Origin: Thiohalocapsa sp. PB-PSB1
GTDB lineage: Bacteria; Pseudomonadota; Gammaproteobacteria; Chromatiales; Chromatiaceae
Direction of reading: 5' to 3'
Assembly (NCBI GenBank): GCA_016745215.1
Contig: CP050890.1
Coordinates: 62,001-126,000 of the forward strand
Length of the DNA stretch: 64,000 nucleotides
Below, piece by piece: positions 1-8,678 of the stretch. Below the pieces are notes generated by a model. It did not search any database, was not told the origin of the DNA, and saw only the letters and a program-made list of their open reading frames with translations. A program made the position numbers and the translations under genes. Each line of letters opens with the position of its first letter. The stretch's first letter is position 1.

Positions 1-202
1 TAGTCGATCTGCTGTTGCGGGCGAATGGCCCAACCCGACGATGGTGTCGGCCGCGTAATTCAGTTTTTGGTCGATTACCGCTCAAGGATAACCCATCTGC
101 CAGTTAAAAACCGTGCAAACCCTCAACCTGACCGAAAATTTGGACGGGACGGCGGGAATTCCAACCCAACAGGCAGTTAATTATTGACATAGGTTAGACA
201 AA

Positions 203-1084
203 ATGACGGTAGAGATGTTTCGGGACTCTTCCCTATCTGGTCAATGCCCAGAGTGGACCGCACCTCGGGCGGCCGCCTGCCTCCGTGAGCCAGACCCTGC
301 GGCCAAGTGCGCCCTAGTGGCCGCATTGGCCGAGGAATGGTGTCGTAACGAGCTGAGGCCCGGGGTACCTCCTGACTGGGAGCCGCTGCAAGCCCCGGGT
401 CGCCCTAAGCGGCCGGCGCTGGTGCCGCCCCGCGCCCTGGCCCGGCGCGGTCTGGGCGATGTTCGGGGACGCACGGCCCTGCTCCACGCCATTGCCCACA
501 TCGAGTTCAATGCGATCAATCTGGCGTTGGATGCGGTTCAACGCTTTGCCGGTCTGCCGCCGGCGTTCCACGGTGATTGGATCTCGGTCGCCGAGGAGGA
601 GGCCCGCCACTTCGCTCTGGTGGTCGATCGGCTCCGGGCACTGGGCGCCGATTACGGCGATCTACCGGCCCACGACGGGCTATGGCAGATGGCCGTCGCC
701 ACCGCCGATGATCCGTTGCGGCGGATGGCCCTGGTACCCAGGGTGTTGGAGGCTCGCGGTCTGGATGTCACGCCAGGTATGATCACCAAGCTGCGCGATG
801 CCGGGGACGATGCCAGCGCCGACGCGTTGGACGTCATCCTGCGCGACGAGGTGGGGCATGTGGCCATCGGCAGCCGGTGGTTTCGCTGGCTCTGTGCCGA
901 GCGCGGGTTGTCGGACCCGGCGGCGACCTACCTGAAGGTCCTCGCCGAGCACTTCAACGGACAGGTCCGTTGTCCGTTGAATCTGGATGCCCGGCGCCGC
1001 GCGGGCTTCGATGAGGCCGAGCTCGATGGTCTGCTGGATCTGTGCGGTGAGGGGCGAGCGCGGCCGGCGACCGCTGCGATCTAG
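203..1084 (+). CDS. DUF455 ferritin-like protein
   Basis: This 293-residue protein matches the DUF455 family, an all-helical ferritin-like fold expected to bind a di-metal centre; its reaction is not known. Candidate metal ligands lie in the acidic/histidine helices HIEFNAINLALD (about residue 97), EEEARHF (about 130) and RDEVGHVAIG (about 215). The spacing of these motifs and the length fit the family. The gene ends in a TAG that overlaps the stop of the convergent gltS by 3-4 bases, so the two genes share their 3' ends without a spacer. The start is the first ATG in frame; no strong ribosome site was seen. It looks like ordinary chromosomal sequence. Confidence 0.85.
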   Translation: MTVEMFRDSSLSGQCPEWTAPRAAACLREPDPAAKCALVAALAEEWCRNELRPGVPPDWEPLQAPGRPKRPALVPPRALARRGLGDVRGRTALLHAIAHIEFNAINLALDAVQRFAGLPPAFHGDWISVAEEEARHFALVVDRLRALGADYGDLPAHDGLWQMAVATADDPLRRMALVPRVLEARGLDVTPGMITKLRDAGDDASADALDVILRDEVGHVAIGSRWFRWLCAERGLSDPAATYLKVLAEHFNGQVRCPLNLDARRRAGFDEAELDGLLDLCGEGRARPATAAI

Positions 1085-2310
1085 GCGAAGGTCTTCAGGA
1101 AGAACGGGATCAACAGCGCATTGACCAGGTCGATGAAGAAGGCGCAGACCAGCGGCACGATGATGAAGGCGAGGTGGGACGGTCCGTAACGCTGGGTGAC
1201 CGCCGACATGTTGGCCATGGCGGTGGGTGTGGAGCCCAACGAGATGCCGCCGAATCCGGAGCAGACCACCGCGGCGTCGTAGCTGCGGCCCATGGCGGGG
1301 AAGACGATGAAGATCGCCACCGAGACGGCGATGGCGAACTGGGCGGCGAGGATGGCGAGGATGGGGCCGGCCAGATCGATCAGCGTCCACAGCTGCATGC
1401 TCATCAGCGACATGGCGAGGAAGGTGCCTAAGGCGATGTCGGCGATCAGGGCCATCGCCGGTGTCCGTGTCGGCCAGTCCCGCCCGCTGATGCGCGGGAA
1501 GCTCTTCGGCACCAGATTGGTCAGGATGATGCCGGCGAACAGGCAGGTCACGAACAGCGGCAGCTTGAGACCGAGATCGGCAATGATGTCGTTCAGCACC
1601 AGTCCGACGATGGCGCAGACGTGGATGGCCAGCACGGCGTCGAGGAAGTCCAAGTGGTTGATGCCGCGTCGGTCTTCCTCCTGGGTCAGGCCGACGTCCT
1701 GCGCGCCCTGTTCGGTGGCGGTCAGGCCATGGCGCTTGATCAGCAGCTTGGCGATGGGGCCGCCCATGATGCTGGCCAGGATCAAGCCGAAGGTGGCGCA
1801 GGCGATGCCGATCTCCATGGCGTTGCCGATGCCGTAGCCGTCGGCGATCTGCGGAGCCCAGGCAATGGCCGTTCCGTGGCCGCCGATCAGCGACACGGTG
1901 CCGCCGAGCATGCCGACGGCGGCGGGTAGGTCGAACAGGGCCGCCACCGAGATGCCGGTGATGTTCTGCACCACCATATAGCCGATGGTGATCCCGAGCA
2001 GGATGACCAGCGGCTTGCCGCCGGCGCGCAGGTCCGACAGGCTGGCGTTGATGCCGATGGTGGTAAAGAAGTAGATCAGCAGCGCATCCCGGGCGGCCAG
2101 GTCGAACTCGACCTCGATTCCGGCGATGAAGTAGACCAGTCCGAACAGGATGGAGAACAGCAGGCCGCCGGTCACGGGCTCCGGGATACTGAATTCCCTC
2201 AGCGGTCCGAAAGCGTCGTTCAAACGCTTGCCGACGAACAACACCAGGATGCCAATGGTTAGGGCGAGGAAGGATTCGATGTGCAGGACACCGTCTTGTA
2301 GCTCGAGCAT
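1081..2310 (-). CDS. gltS: Sodium/glutamate symporter GltS
   Basis: The 409-residue product is a polytopic inner-membrane protein with about ten hydrophobic segments. It matches the GltS family, which imports L-glutamate together with Na+. Family features are the N-terminal region with PEPVTGGLLF (about residue 44), the glycine-rich GGHGTAIAWAP loop in the first half (about 141) and the repeated-fold loop GFGGISLGSTPTAMANM near the C-terminus (about 345). Length is close to the E. coli protein (about 400). It is convergent with the DUF455 gene and divergent from the dgkA remnant, so it is probably transcribed alone. No truncation is seen. Confidence 0.93.
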   Translation of the reverse strand: MLELQDGVLHIESFLALTIGILVLFVGKRLNDAFGPLREFSIPEPVTGGLLFSILFGLVYFIAGIEVEFDLAARDALLIYFFTTIGINASLSDLRAGGKPLVILLGITIGYMVVQNITGISVAALFDLPAAVGMLGGTVSLIGGHGTAIAWAPQIADGYGIGNAMEIGIACATFGLILASIMGGPIAKLLIKRHGLTATEQGAQDVGLTQEEDRRGINHLDFLDAVLAIHVCAIVGLVLNDIIADLGLKLPLFVTCLFAGIILTNLVPKSFPRISGRDWPTRTPAMALIADIALGTFLAMSLMSMQLWTLIDLAGPILAILAAQFAIAVSVAIFIVFPAMGRSYDAAVVCSGFGGISLGSTPTAMANMSAVTQRYGPSHLAFIIVPLVCAFFIDLVNALLIPFFLKTFA

Positions 2311-2422
2311 GGGCCTCTCCGAGGGTTGTGTCGGTGGCGGAATCGGGTTGGAAAAGATCGCGACTGCGGGAGGTTAATGGAAAGCCCGTCTCGTTTCAAT
2401 TTTTGCAGCACCGAGGATCTCC

Positions 2423-2821
2423 ATGGCCAACCACAACGCCAAGGGCTGGCGCCGTATCGTCAAAGCCTTCGGCTATTCGATGAAGGGCTTCAAGGCCTGT
2501 TGGGAGTTGGAGGAGGCGTTTCGCCAGGAGGTGATCGTCTTAGTGCCGCTGATCCCGATAGGCATCCTGTTGGGGTCGACGCCGTCGGAGCGGGCCATGC
2601 TGGTGGGCAGCCTGTTGATGGTGCCCATTGTCGAGCTGCTGAACTCGGCCATCGAGGCGAACGTCGACCGGGTCGGCCTGGAACGTCATGAGCTCTCGAA
2701 GGGAATGGAAGTTCAACCGCACGAACCTGAGCGTGCCGGGCTGACCGCCAGCAATGCAACCCATCAATACGCGTGGTTGAAGAGCGCTGAGAAGCCTTTT
2801 TGGTCCGCTATCAGAGGGTGA
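2423..2821 (+). pseudogene. dgkA: Diacylglycerol kinase DgkA, 3' end replaced
   Basis: Residues 1 to about 92 match DgkA, the small membrane kinase that recycles diacylglycerol to phosphatidate. The N-terminal amphipathic helix, the EEAFRQEV segment and the catalytic signature IVELLNSAIEANVDRVGLERHELS are all recognisable. After HELSKG the frame runs into unrelated residues (EVQPHEPERAG onward) and then a stop, so the last membrane helix, normally following a KDMGSAA motif, is missing. The lost end coincides with a repeat (2737-2865) and the IS91 remnant beyond it. The truncated protein is unlikely to be active. Upstream is a plausible ribosome site, GAGGA, before ATG 2423. Confidence 0.8.
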
Positions 2822-2865
2822 TCGGTCTATTGGTCCGAACGGAAAGCAGCTGAATGCACGATGAG
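2737..2865. repeat. Dispersed ~115-bp repeat, copy A
   Basis: Read on the minus strand, this segment aligns almost end to end with plus-strand 15628-15742. Shared blocks include gcattcagc-gctttccg, tcgga-caat, and the end block cgcgt-ttgatgggttgcatt. The two copies are diverged by substitutions and one small gap, so it is an old repeat family. Copy A lies exactly where dgkA loses its 3' end. It encodes nothing recognisable; it may be a MITE or a conserved element end. Confidence 0.6.
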
Positions 2866-2902
2866 ACACAGAGCAAGACGGATCGACTGAGAAACCAGTC
2901 GA

Positions 2903-3480
2903 TCATAGAGGAAGAAAGACGCTCAGGTTATCTACCAGCTGACTTCCTGGTCGAACGCGTACTCGGGTTCTGGTTGAACGAGTTCTTGCGTATCGCCGCT
3001 TTGCGCAGCCGTATCGTCCCAGGATGGAGGCCCACGGGCTTAGCGTGATCGGTGGTGGCTTGACGGGCTCGCCGACACAGTCGAGGATCGCTCGCAGCGT
3101 TGGGGCTTCGGTGATAAAGGCGATGATCCGAAGCTTGAGCACCGCAGTGCGGGCAGGTCAGTGGAAGGGTTTCGAAGATGCGCGCGAGCAACATGGCCCA
3201 GATGGAGTGAGCCGGTGAACGTTTTGGTTTGGCAGGTGGCGGTTCTACCGGTAGGGGTTGGCTGGGTGGCGGTTCGCTCGCCGTCGCTGGTTGCGGTGTC
3301 GACGCTGTCGCCTGCGCCAATGCGACGACCGATGCCCGCAGAGGCGAATTGGGTGCCAACACCCCGTGGTAGCGGTGACGATGGATGCGCGGTGGAGGGA
3401 TCAGTGCGGCGATCCGATCAATCAGCTCGAGTGGGGTGAGTCCAGCCCTTTCAAGATGTTGATACGTGTACGATCGCAAC
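2903..3480 (-). pseudogene. IS91-family transposase, C-terminal remnant
   Basis: The minus-strand frames encode the C-terminal third of an IS91-type (HUH/Y2) transposase. The first part has ERAGLTPLELIDRIAALIPPPRIHRHRYHGVLAPN, a proline-rich linker, and a CPHCGA zinc-binding end; the text then continues in another frame as RIIAFITEAPTLRAILDCVGEP. One frameshift near 3140 therefore separates the two parts. The N-terminal zinc ribbon and catalytic tyrosine region are absent. At about 3470 the fragment abuts the IS4-type remnant, so one element probably cut the other. Confidence 0.75.
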
Positions 3481-4450
3481 AGCATGATTTTGCCATGTTT
3501 GCTTTCCGACAAGCTGGCAAGCGACTGCGAATGCCTGCGAGCCATTGACGCTAAGAGACTGATTCATAATGTTGTTTTTACGCACCTTGAAAGGGCTGGG
3601 GTCGACACGCAAACCTCGCGCGCGTTATTTCGGGATAATGCCGCGGAGTTGGGCGAGGCGGTGCATGGACTCGGTGGCGCTTGTACTCCTTGGCTCGAGG
3701 GATATCGAGTGAAAGTGCTCGATGGCAACTGTATCGAAACGACGCACTATCGACTCAAACCCTTACGGGGGCTGGCCGCGGGGGCTTTGCCGGGCAAGTC
3801 TCTGGGCATTTATGATCCACAGTTGGAGATGGCAATTGACGTCTTTCCTTGCGAAGACGGGCACGCCCAGGAGCGCGCCCTGCTTGGTGAGGTGCTGCTC
3901 AGGGTGCAAGCGAAGGATTTATTCGTCGTGGACCGCAATTTTTGCGTGCGGGAGATGCTGTTCGGGATAGACGCGCGGCAGGCTGCTTTCATCTGCCGCC
4001 AACACCAGGGATTGCCTTGGGAAGCCGCGGGCGAGGAATGCTTCGTTGGGCAAAGCGAAACTGGCGCTCTCTACGAACAATGGGTTTGGGTGACCGACCA
4101 GCAGACCGGCCAGAGGCATCGTTGGCGTCGTGTGCGCATTGTGTTGAAACAAGCGACGCGCGATGGCGACAAGGAATTGACCTTGCTGACGAACCTGCCA
4201 AAAACGGCCGCCCCTGCCAAACAGATTGCCTGGATCTACCAAAAGCGCTGGACCATTGAGACAGCCTTCCAAGAGTTGGAGGCGCACCTACACTCAGAGA
4301 TCAATGCGCTCGGCTATCCTAAGGCGGCACTCTTCGGGTTCTGCGTTGCACTGCTTACTACAATGTCTTGGCGTTGGTGAAAGCCGTCCTGCGCGCTGAG
4401 CATGGGGAACAGACGGTTGCCACCGCGGTGTCCGGCTATTATTTGGCGGG
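3466..4450 (+). pseudogene. IS4-family transposase remnant
   Basis: A plus-strand frame of 304 residues followed by a +1 frame encodes a DDE transposase of the IS4 family. Visible parts are the VLDGNCIETTHYRL block with the first catalytic Asp, the FVVDRNFC block with the second Asp, and the YQKRWTIETAFQELE block (Y-R-E signature) with the catalytic Glu. The frame shifts near 4355, after which the text resumes as YNVLALVKAVLRAEHG. It then stops at a REP palindrome at 4460. The N-terminus is also compressed relative to full-length IS4 proteins (about 440 residues). This is a dead copy. Confidence 0.8.
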
Positions 4451-4459
4451 TCATCTAGG

Positions 4460-4535
4460 AAAACGGGGACAGACCACGTTTTCCGCGTTTTACAGAATCC
4501 CACTCATGCCGAAAACCGTGGTCTATCCCCGTTTT
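4460..4535. repeat. REP-like palindrome (GGGACAGACCACG type)
   Basis: Two inverted arms, aaaacggggacagaccacg and cgtggtctatccccgtttt, are separated by about 38 bases. The same core, ggacagaccacgttt or its complement, recurs near 5660, 14945, 15018 and 60568. This motif is typical of repeats mobilised by REP-associated tyrosine transposases, although no RAYT matching this repeat type is intact in the window. It sits between two transposon/integrase fragments. Confidence 0.75.
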
Positions 4536-4667
4536 CTTCCCGTCGGCAGAGGCGTCCCGCTCAACATGCTCTCGAAGTGGATGGGGCATGCGTCGCTCAA
4601 GGTGACGGCCATCCATGCCGATGCCCTGGGCGAGGAACAGCAGGGGATCGCAGCGCGGATGCGGTAA
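4536..4667 (+). pseudogene. Tyrosine recombinase, C-terminal fragment
   Basis: About 40 residues, with NMLSKWMGHASLKVTAIHAD then ALGEEQQGIAARMR, match the last part of tyrosine recombinases. The W-GH motif before the catalytic tyrosine region is recognisable, but the tyrosine position reads His (AIHAD where the family has AIYAD). All upstream catalytic domains are missing and the fragment begins at the REP palindrome. It is a remnant with no expected activity. Confidence 0.65.
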
Positions 4668-4715
4668 GAGAATTTGGGCTACAATGTAGCGCAAACTGCC
4701 CGAGAGGATCACGTC

Positions 4716-4982
4716 ATGTCTCAAAACACTGTTGTCCGTGCCCGCATCGACGAGCACATCAAAGAGGAAGCATCGGCCGTGCTGGCGACGATGGGCCTCA
4801 CCGTGTCCGATGCGTTCCGCCTCCTGCTGACACGCATCGCCCGCGAGAAGGCGCTGCCGTTCGAGCCATTATTGGTGCCCAACGAAACCACCGTCGCGGC
4901 CATGCGCGAGGCCCGCGCCGGCAACCTCGATGGCTTCGACAGCGTCGAGGCACTGATGGCGGACTTGCATGCGAAGGATTGA
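4716..4982 (+). CDS. RelB/DinJ-family antitoxin
   Basis: The 88-residue product, starting MSQNTVVRARIDEHIKEEAS, is a RelB/DinJ-type antitoxin: an N-terminal ribbon-helix-helix DNA-binding domain (VRARID...VSDAFRLLLTRIAREKALPFEP) and an acidic C-terminal toxin-binding tail. I chose ATG 4716 rather than the upstream in-frame ATG 4674 because the protein family starts there and GAGAGGAT lies just upstream. It overlaps the downstream toxin gene by 14 bases, the usual translational coupling. By family knowledge it neutralises a YafQ/RelE-type endoribonuclease and represses its own promoter; that promoter was not located. Confidence 0.88.
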   Translation: MSQNTVVRARIDEHIKEEASAVLATMGLTVSDAFRLLLTRIAREKALPFEPLLVPNETTVAAMREARAGNLDGFDSVEALMADLHAKD

Positions 4983-5246
4983 GCGCACCGGCCAGTTCAA
5001 GCGCGACTACAAGCGTGAAGCCAAGCGGCACCGTGCCATGCTCGATATGGAATTGATGCCCATCGTGAAAGCCTTGGCGGATGATCTGCCCTGGAGCCTC
5101 GTCACCGCGACCATGCACTGACTGGCGACTGGAAGGACCACCGAGACTGTCACGTCAGGCCCGACTTGGTGTTGATCTACCGAAAGCCCGATGGCGAGGT
5201 GTTGCAACTCGTGCGCCTCGGCTCGCACAGCGAGCTTAGTCTCTGA
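4969..5246 (+). pseudogene. YafQ-type mRNA interferase toxin, frameshifted
   Basis: The frame begins MRRIERTGQFKRDYKREAKR, a typical YafQ/RelE start, and runs to LPW at about 5093, then meets a stop at 5121. A frame offset by one base continues the homology: LEPRHRDHALTGDWKDHRDC followed by HVRPDLVLIYRKPDGEVLQL and a stop at 5244-5246. One insertion in a short run near 5090 explains this. The conserved H-x-L-x-G-x-W and H-V-x-P-D-L-L-L-I-Y blocks are intact apart from the shift. The antitoxin gene is whole, so the pair is probably a toxin-dead remnant, unless the shift is a sequencing error. Confidence 0.8.
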
Positions 5247-5713
5247 CCTTGCAGACATGGCGACGATGAAAATTCGGCATGAGCATGAATGAGTTTCGCC
5301 GCCTGGCTGCGGGGATGGATCACAACAAGCAGCCCAGCGCTGACGCCAAGCTGCGGGGCGTCGCTTCGCTCCGGCCTGCAGTTTGGCGCTGGCTGCCCGT
5401 AACCTTGCCCATGGTTTCGGGTGAAATAGAGCTGCGGAAATTTCGTCGGTTTATCTTTCCTCTCGTGATGACGGCTGTCGGGGCGATCGTTCTCATCTTC
5501 GGCCTACGCACAGAAATAGGGGACACACAGAAATAGCAGAAATAGGGGACAGACAGCAGAAATAAAGCAGGGAGGAAATAGGGGACAGGCCACTCTTTTC
5601 GCGTGTACGGTTTTTGTTGCCCCGTTTTTTCCCTTCCGAGACTCGTTCTTGAGAAACAGAATAACGTGGTCTGTCCCTCATTTCCCGTTTTTCCCGAGGA
5701 TGCAGCGGCGCCT
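5247..5713. repeat. Gene-poor stretch with REP-like repeats
   Basis: No supported gene. An 85-codon frame at 5279-5536 has no recognisable similarity and runs into the repeats, so I do not call it. From 5513 the block gaaataggggaca occurs four times in loose tandem, and a half-palindrome with aacgtggtctgtccc lies at 5663-5677. The segment separates the broken toxin gene from the 3' end of the integron integrase. Confidence 0.5.
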
Positions 5714-7135
5714 TCAGAGCACATCCGCCGGGGACCTCACCGGCACCACCCCCGGCCGATTCATGACATGCGTGTAGATCATGGTCGTCGCCGCGTCCTT
5801 GTGCCCAAGCAATTCCTGCACCGTGCGGATATCATAGCCTGCCTGCAATAGATGCGTGGCAAACGAATGGCGCAGGCAATGACAGTTCACCTTCTTCGGG
5901 ATACCCGCGCGCTGCGCCGCGGCCTTCACCGCCTTCTGCAGCCCGTTCTCATGCAGGTGATGCCGCCGCGTCTTGCCGCTGCGCGGGTCCACCGACAGGC
6001 GCCCGCTCGGAAACACATACTGCCAAATCCACTCCTTCGGCGCGTTCGGCCACTTGCGCGCCAAGGCATCGGGCAAGAACACCTCGCCGTACCCCTGTGC
6101 CAGGTCCTGCACGTGCAACGCCTTAACCCCGAGTAGATGCTCCCGCAGCGGCGCGTTCAAGCGCTGCTGCAATGGCACCACCCGCGACTGCTGCCCCTTG
6201 CCGTCGCGAATCACGATCTGCCGATACGCAAAGTCCACATCCTGCACCCTTAGCCGCACGCACTCCATCAACCGCATCCCCGTCCCGTAGAGCAGGCCGG
6301 CCATCAAATGCTGCGTCCCCTCGATCCCCTGCAACAGTCGCGCGACCTCCGAGCGCTCCAGCACCACCGGCAACAGCTTCGGGCGCTTCGCCCGTGTGAA
6401 GTCGCCCAGCCCGTCCAGCGAGCGCCCGAGCACCTGCTTGAACAAGAACGCCAGCGCGTTCAGCGCCTGATTCTGGGTGCTCGCCGACACATTGCCGCTC
6501 ACCGCCAAGTCCTCCAAGAAGGCGCGGATGCGCACCACATCGATCTCCGCCGGATCCTGGTTACCGCAGAACAGGACGAAGCGGCAGACCCAAGACTCAT
6601 AAGCCTGCTCGGTGCGGATGGAGTAGTTGCGCCTGCGAATCTCCGCCAACATCCGCTCGAGCACCGGCCCATGCGCATCCCCCACCGCATCCAGCGCAGA
6701 CCGCGCATTGCGCTTGTCCTTGAACCGCGAACCCGACACCGGCGCCTCCCCGCCCGAAGCAGGCATTGCCTCGCGCGCAATCGTTGGATGATCCCGCCCG
6801 AGGCTGCGTGCCGAATCGCGCCAGAAGGCCCAATCCACCTCCGCCGCGACGGGTGCCCGCGCGGTGCGCAGCAGATTCTCCACCGCATCCACCATTTGGA
6901 CGAACTGCCAGTCCTCCATTCTGCCTAGCCTGCCCTGCTCCTGCAGATAGCCCGCCACGTCGGCGCCTGTATGCTGTACAAGTCGCTTATCCGGAAACGC
7001 CTTCAAATAGGACTCCGCATGCCGCACATGCCACCGCACAGCGGGCCGCTTCACGCCGTTTTTCTGAGCATTTTCAGCGAAGCTCTGCCAAAAACGGTGC
7101 TCCGCCGCAGAACGGCTTGCCTGGTCGGGGTGCAT
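5714..7135 (-). CDS. intI: Integron integrase IntI with long N-terminal extension
   Basis: This 473-residue tyrosine recombinase has the features of an integron integrase. The IntI-specific insertion is present (PNAPKEWIWQYVFPSGRLS, about residues 363-381, ending in RRHHLHENGLQKAVK). So are the catalytic motifs: the first Arg in GTGMRLMECVRLRVQDVD, H-x-x-R as HCLRHSFATH, then LLGHKDAATTMIYTH with the nucleophile Tyr. About 150 extra N-terminal residues, including EDWQFVQMVDAVENLL, precede the usual N-terminal core-binding domain; a similar extension occurs in the second integrase at 63711. The gene is divergent from a plus-strand cassette array starting at the presumed attI near 7400. It appears intact, so cassette excision and capture may still occur. 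Confidence 0.93.
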   Translation of the reverse strand: MHPDQASRSAAEHRFWQSFAENAQKNGVKRPAVRWHVRHAESYLKAFPDKRLVQHTGADVAGYLQEQGRLGRMEDWQFVQMVDAVENLLRTARAPVAAEVDWAFWRDSARSLGRDHPTIAREAMPASGGEAPVSGSRFKDKRNARSALDAVGDAHGPVLERMLAEIRRRNYSIRTEQAYESWVCRFVLFCGNQDPAEIDVVRIRAFLEDLAVSGNVSASTQNQALNALAFLFKQVLGRSLDGLGDFTRAKRPKLLPVVLERSEVARLLQGIEGTQHLMAGLLYGTGMRLMECVRLRVQDVDFAYRQIVIRDGKGQQSRVVPLQQRLNAPLREHLLGVKALHVQDLAQGYGEVFLPDALARKWPNAPKEWIWQYVFPSGRLSVDPRSGKTRRHHLHENGLQKAVKAAAQRAGIPKKVNCHCLRHSFATHLLQAGYDIRTVQELLGHKDAATTMIYTHVMNRPGVVPVRSPADVL

Positions 7136-7400
7136 GTGATAATGTCCGCAAAACAGATGAATGTCGGGGTCATTTTAGGTGCTCCTTGGTGAGCGGCAAC
7201 TCAACTGTATGTCGTGCTTCACAGATTCTATACTACCAATACTACACATATTCTGGCTAGCACACCCGACTGACATTCCGTCTACTTACAGTCCTCTCAC
7301 GTGACATCAGATCTGCCCCTTTCGTTTAGGGCCAGCACTCACGCACCAAAAACAAAAGGGCATATCTGGTTATCATGTTGAGTGACTATAACTGTTAGCT
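7136..7400. other. Presumed attI1 region
   Basis: This 265-bp segment between the intI start and the first cassette should contain attI. A simple R-type site, GTTAGCT at 7394-7400, marks the crossover: cassette 1 starts TTAGCTGCAC, and the end of its own attC reads GTTAGCAGGTGCAG, a similar context. A 100-bp MITE (7289-7388) lies directly beside it. The integrase promoter and any Pc promoter for the cassettes should also lie here but I could not place them with confidence. Confidence 0.6.
7289..7388. mobile_element. 100-bp MITE, copy 1
   Basis: It aligns over its whole length with 49771-49870, sharing blocks such as ctctcacgtgacatca, ccctttcgttta, and caaaaacaaaagggcatatc. The ends carry imperfect inverted repeats (TAG/CAG...CTCTCAC against TAGTCACTCAAC) and both copies are bordered by TA. 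That border suggests a TA-targeting, IS630/Tc1-like parent element. Copy 2 proves the boundaries because it interrupts an attC stem. Confidence 0.75.
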
Positions 7401-7431
7401 GCACATACTCAGGGCAAAAGGGTCGCTGCTC

Positions 7432-7914
7432 ATGAAGCCTGTCGTGTATGTTGAGTCGTCGGTAATCAGCTACTTGACCGCTCGTCCTAACCGTGATGTT
7501 GTTGCTGCCGGCAGGCAAACGGTGACCAGTGAGTGGTGGGACAATGAGAGTGCCCGTTTTGAATTGAGGGTGTTGGCACTCGTCGAGGATGAAATCTCTC
7601 GCGGCGATCATGTGGCAGCGCAGAGCAGACTTGCCGTAATTGAAAATATCCCGATGGTTGCCGTCACGGAAAAAGCGCGGCAACTTTCTAGTCGGTTGAT
7701 ACAAGAGCAAGTTGTTCCTAAGCGCAGTGAAGACGATGCTCTTCACATCGCCATTGCGTCAACGCAAGGCGCTGACTATCTGCTTACATAGAACTTTAAG
7801 CACATCAATAATGCCGAGACTAAGAAGGGGATTACCGAAGTCGTCGAATCTTGCGGCTATGTGTGCCCCACACTTTGCTCCCCTGAGGAGCTTGAAGGCG
7901 CGTCAAATGATTGA
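7432..7914 (+). pseudogene. PIN-domain toxin in cassette 1, amber-interrupted
   Basis: The frame encodes a 160-residue PIN-domain (VapC-like) ribonuclease in the first integron cassette. It starts MKPVVYVESSVISYLTARPN, where the E and first acidic residue of the active site sit, and contains SEDDALHIAIASTQGADYLLT. At 7789 the codon is TAG; the homologous cassette-2 protein has Trp there (LLTWNCKHI). Beyond it the frame continues normally as NFKHINNAETKKG to a stop at 7912-7914, giving exactly the 161 codons of the cassette-2 gene. The Trp-to-stop change would remove the last about 41 residues. The stop overlaps the antitoxin start. Confidence 0.82.
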
Positions 7915-8098
7915 AGATCCCATAATCGCAGAGCTTCGCAGGCACCGCGAGGAGCATGCTGCAGAGTATGGCCACGATCTTGAGCGTATTGTCGCCAGCC
8001 TGAAAAGGCGGGAAGCACAATCGAAACGCACCGTACTCAATCCGGGGCCAAAATACCTTGACAGACCAAACCAGCAGCTAATGAGTGGCTCGGCCTGA
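7907..8098 (+). CDS. Small antitoxin partner of PIN toxin (cassette 1)
   Basis: The 63-residue product, MIEDPIIAELRRHREEHAAE followed by YGHDLERIVASLKRREAQSK, resembles the cassette-2 antitoxin at 8668: both have a short acidic helix I-x-E-[IL]-R-x-[HN]-R-E-x-H-A, then a second helix and a loose proline-rich tail. ATG 7907 overlaps the toxin stop, the usual coupling. By position it should block the PIN toxin. Its last codons run into the attC site (R''-like motif at 8077), so the cassette has no spacer between gene and recombination site. It is intact although its toxin is interrupted. Confidence 0.7.
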   Translation: MIEDPIIAELRRHREEHAAEYGHDLERIVASLKRREAQSKRTVLNPGPKYLDRPNQQLMSGSA

Positions 8099-8168
8099 CC
8101 GCATGCTGCGGTGCCGTCGCTTCGCGAACGGCACCGCAGCATGCGGCAGGCCAGCCTTGACGTTAGCA
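8077..8168 (+). other. attC site of cassette 1
   Basis: The segment folds as a long hairpin: gcctgaccgcatgctgcggtgccgt pairs with acggcaccgcagcatgcggcaggc around a cgcttcgcga loop. The right end is an R'-like GTTAGCA (8162-8168); the left end has the degenerate partner GCTAATG. Length is 92 bp. Position between two plus-strand cassette genes and the hairpin support the call. Confidence 0.85.
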
Positions 8169-8195
8169 GGTGCAGAAAACCTGGAGCAAAGATAA

Positions 8196-8678
8196 TTGAA
8201 GCGCAGAGTCTATGTTGAAACTTCTGTCATCAGTTATTTGGCTGCACGGCCGAGCAAAACCATTATCGGTGCTGCTCACCAACAAATAACATCAGCATGG
8301 TGGAATCAACGAAATGACTATGACTTGTTCGTTTCAGAATTGGTATTGCGTGAATGCGCTGCTGGTGATCCTAACGCGGCTCGAAGACGCTTGGAAATAG
8401 TCGAAAGCATTCCGCTATTAGTTGCAACAGAAGAGTCATATCAACTTGCAGAGGCTTTTCTGAGAAAAGGAATAATTCCCGCCAAGGCGGCAGAGGACAG
8501 TCTGCATATCGCGATTGCAATAATTCACTCGGTTGACTATTTGCTGACGTGGAACTGCAAGCACATCGCAAACCCTGAACTGCAAAGAAAGATTATGGAT
8601 TATCTTAGCGAACAAGGGCAGTTTCTACCGTTCATTTGTACACCAGAAGAACTCCTCGGAGAAGAAAATGGCAATTGA
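8196..8678 (+). CDS. PIN-domain toxin (cassette 2)
   Basis: This 160-residue PIN-domain protein starts at TTG 8196 with GGAG about 10 bases upstream; a VapC-type ribonuclease role is inferred from the family. The acidic residues expected for metal binding are visible in YVETSVISYLAARP (residues 5-18), in SELVLRECAAGDP (about 51-63) and in AAEDSLHIAIAIIHSVDYLLTWN (about 100-122). It is a paralogue of the cassette-1 toxin, of identical length, but keeps the Trp that is a stop codon there. It overlaps the antitoxin gene by 11 bases. The codon use is more AT-rich than that of chromosomal neighbours, consistent with cassette capture. Confidence 0.88.
   Translation: MKRRVYVETSVISYLAARPSKTIIGAAHQQITSAWWNQRNDYDLFVSELVLRECAAGDPNAARRRLEIVESIPLLVATEESYQLAEAFLRKGIIPAKAAEDSLHIAIAIIHSVDYLLTWNCKHIANPELQRKIMDYLSEQGQFLPFICTPEELLGEENGN

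Noticed and set aside
5279..5536. An 85-codon plus-strand frame
   Set aside because: No similarity recognised, unusual composition, and the end runs through REP-like repeats.
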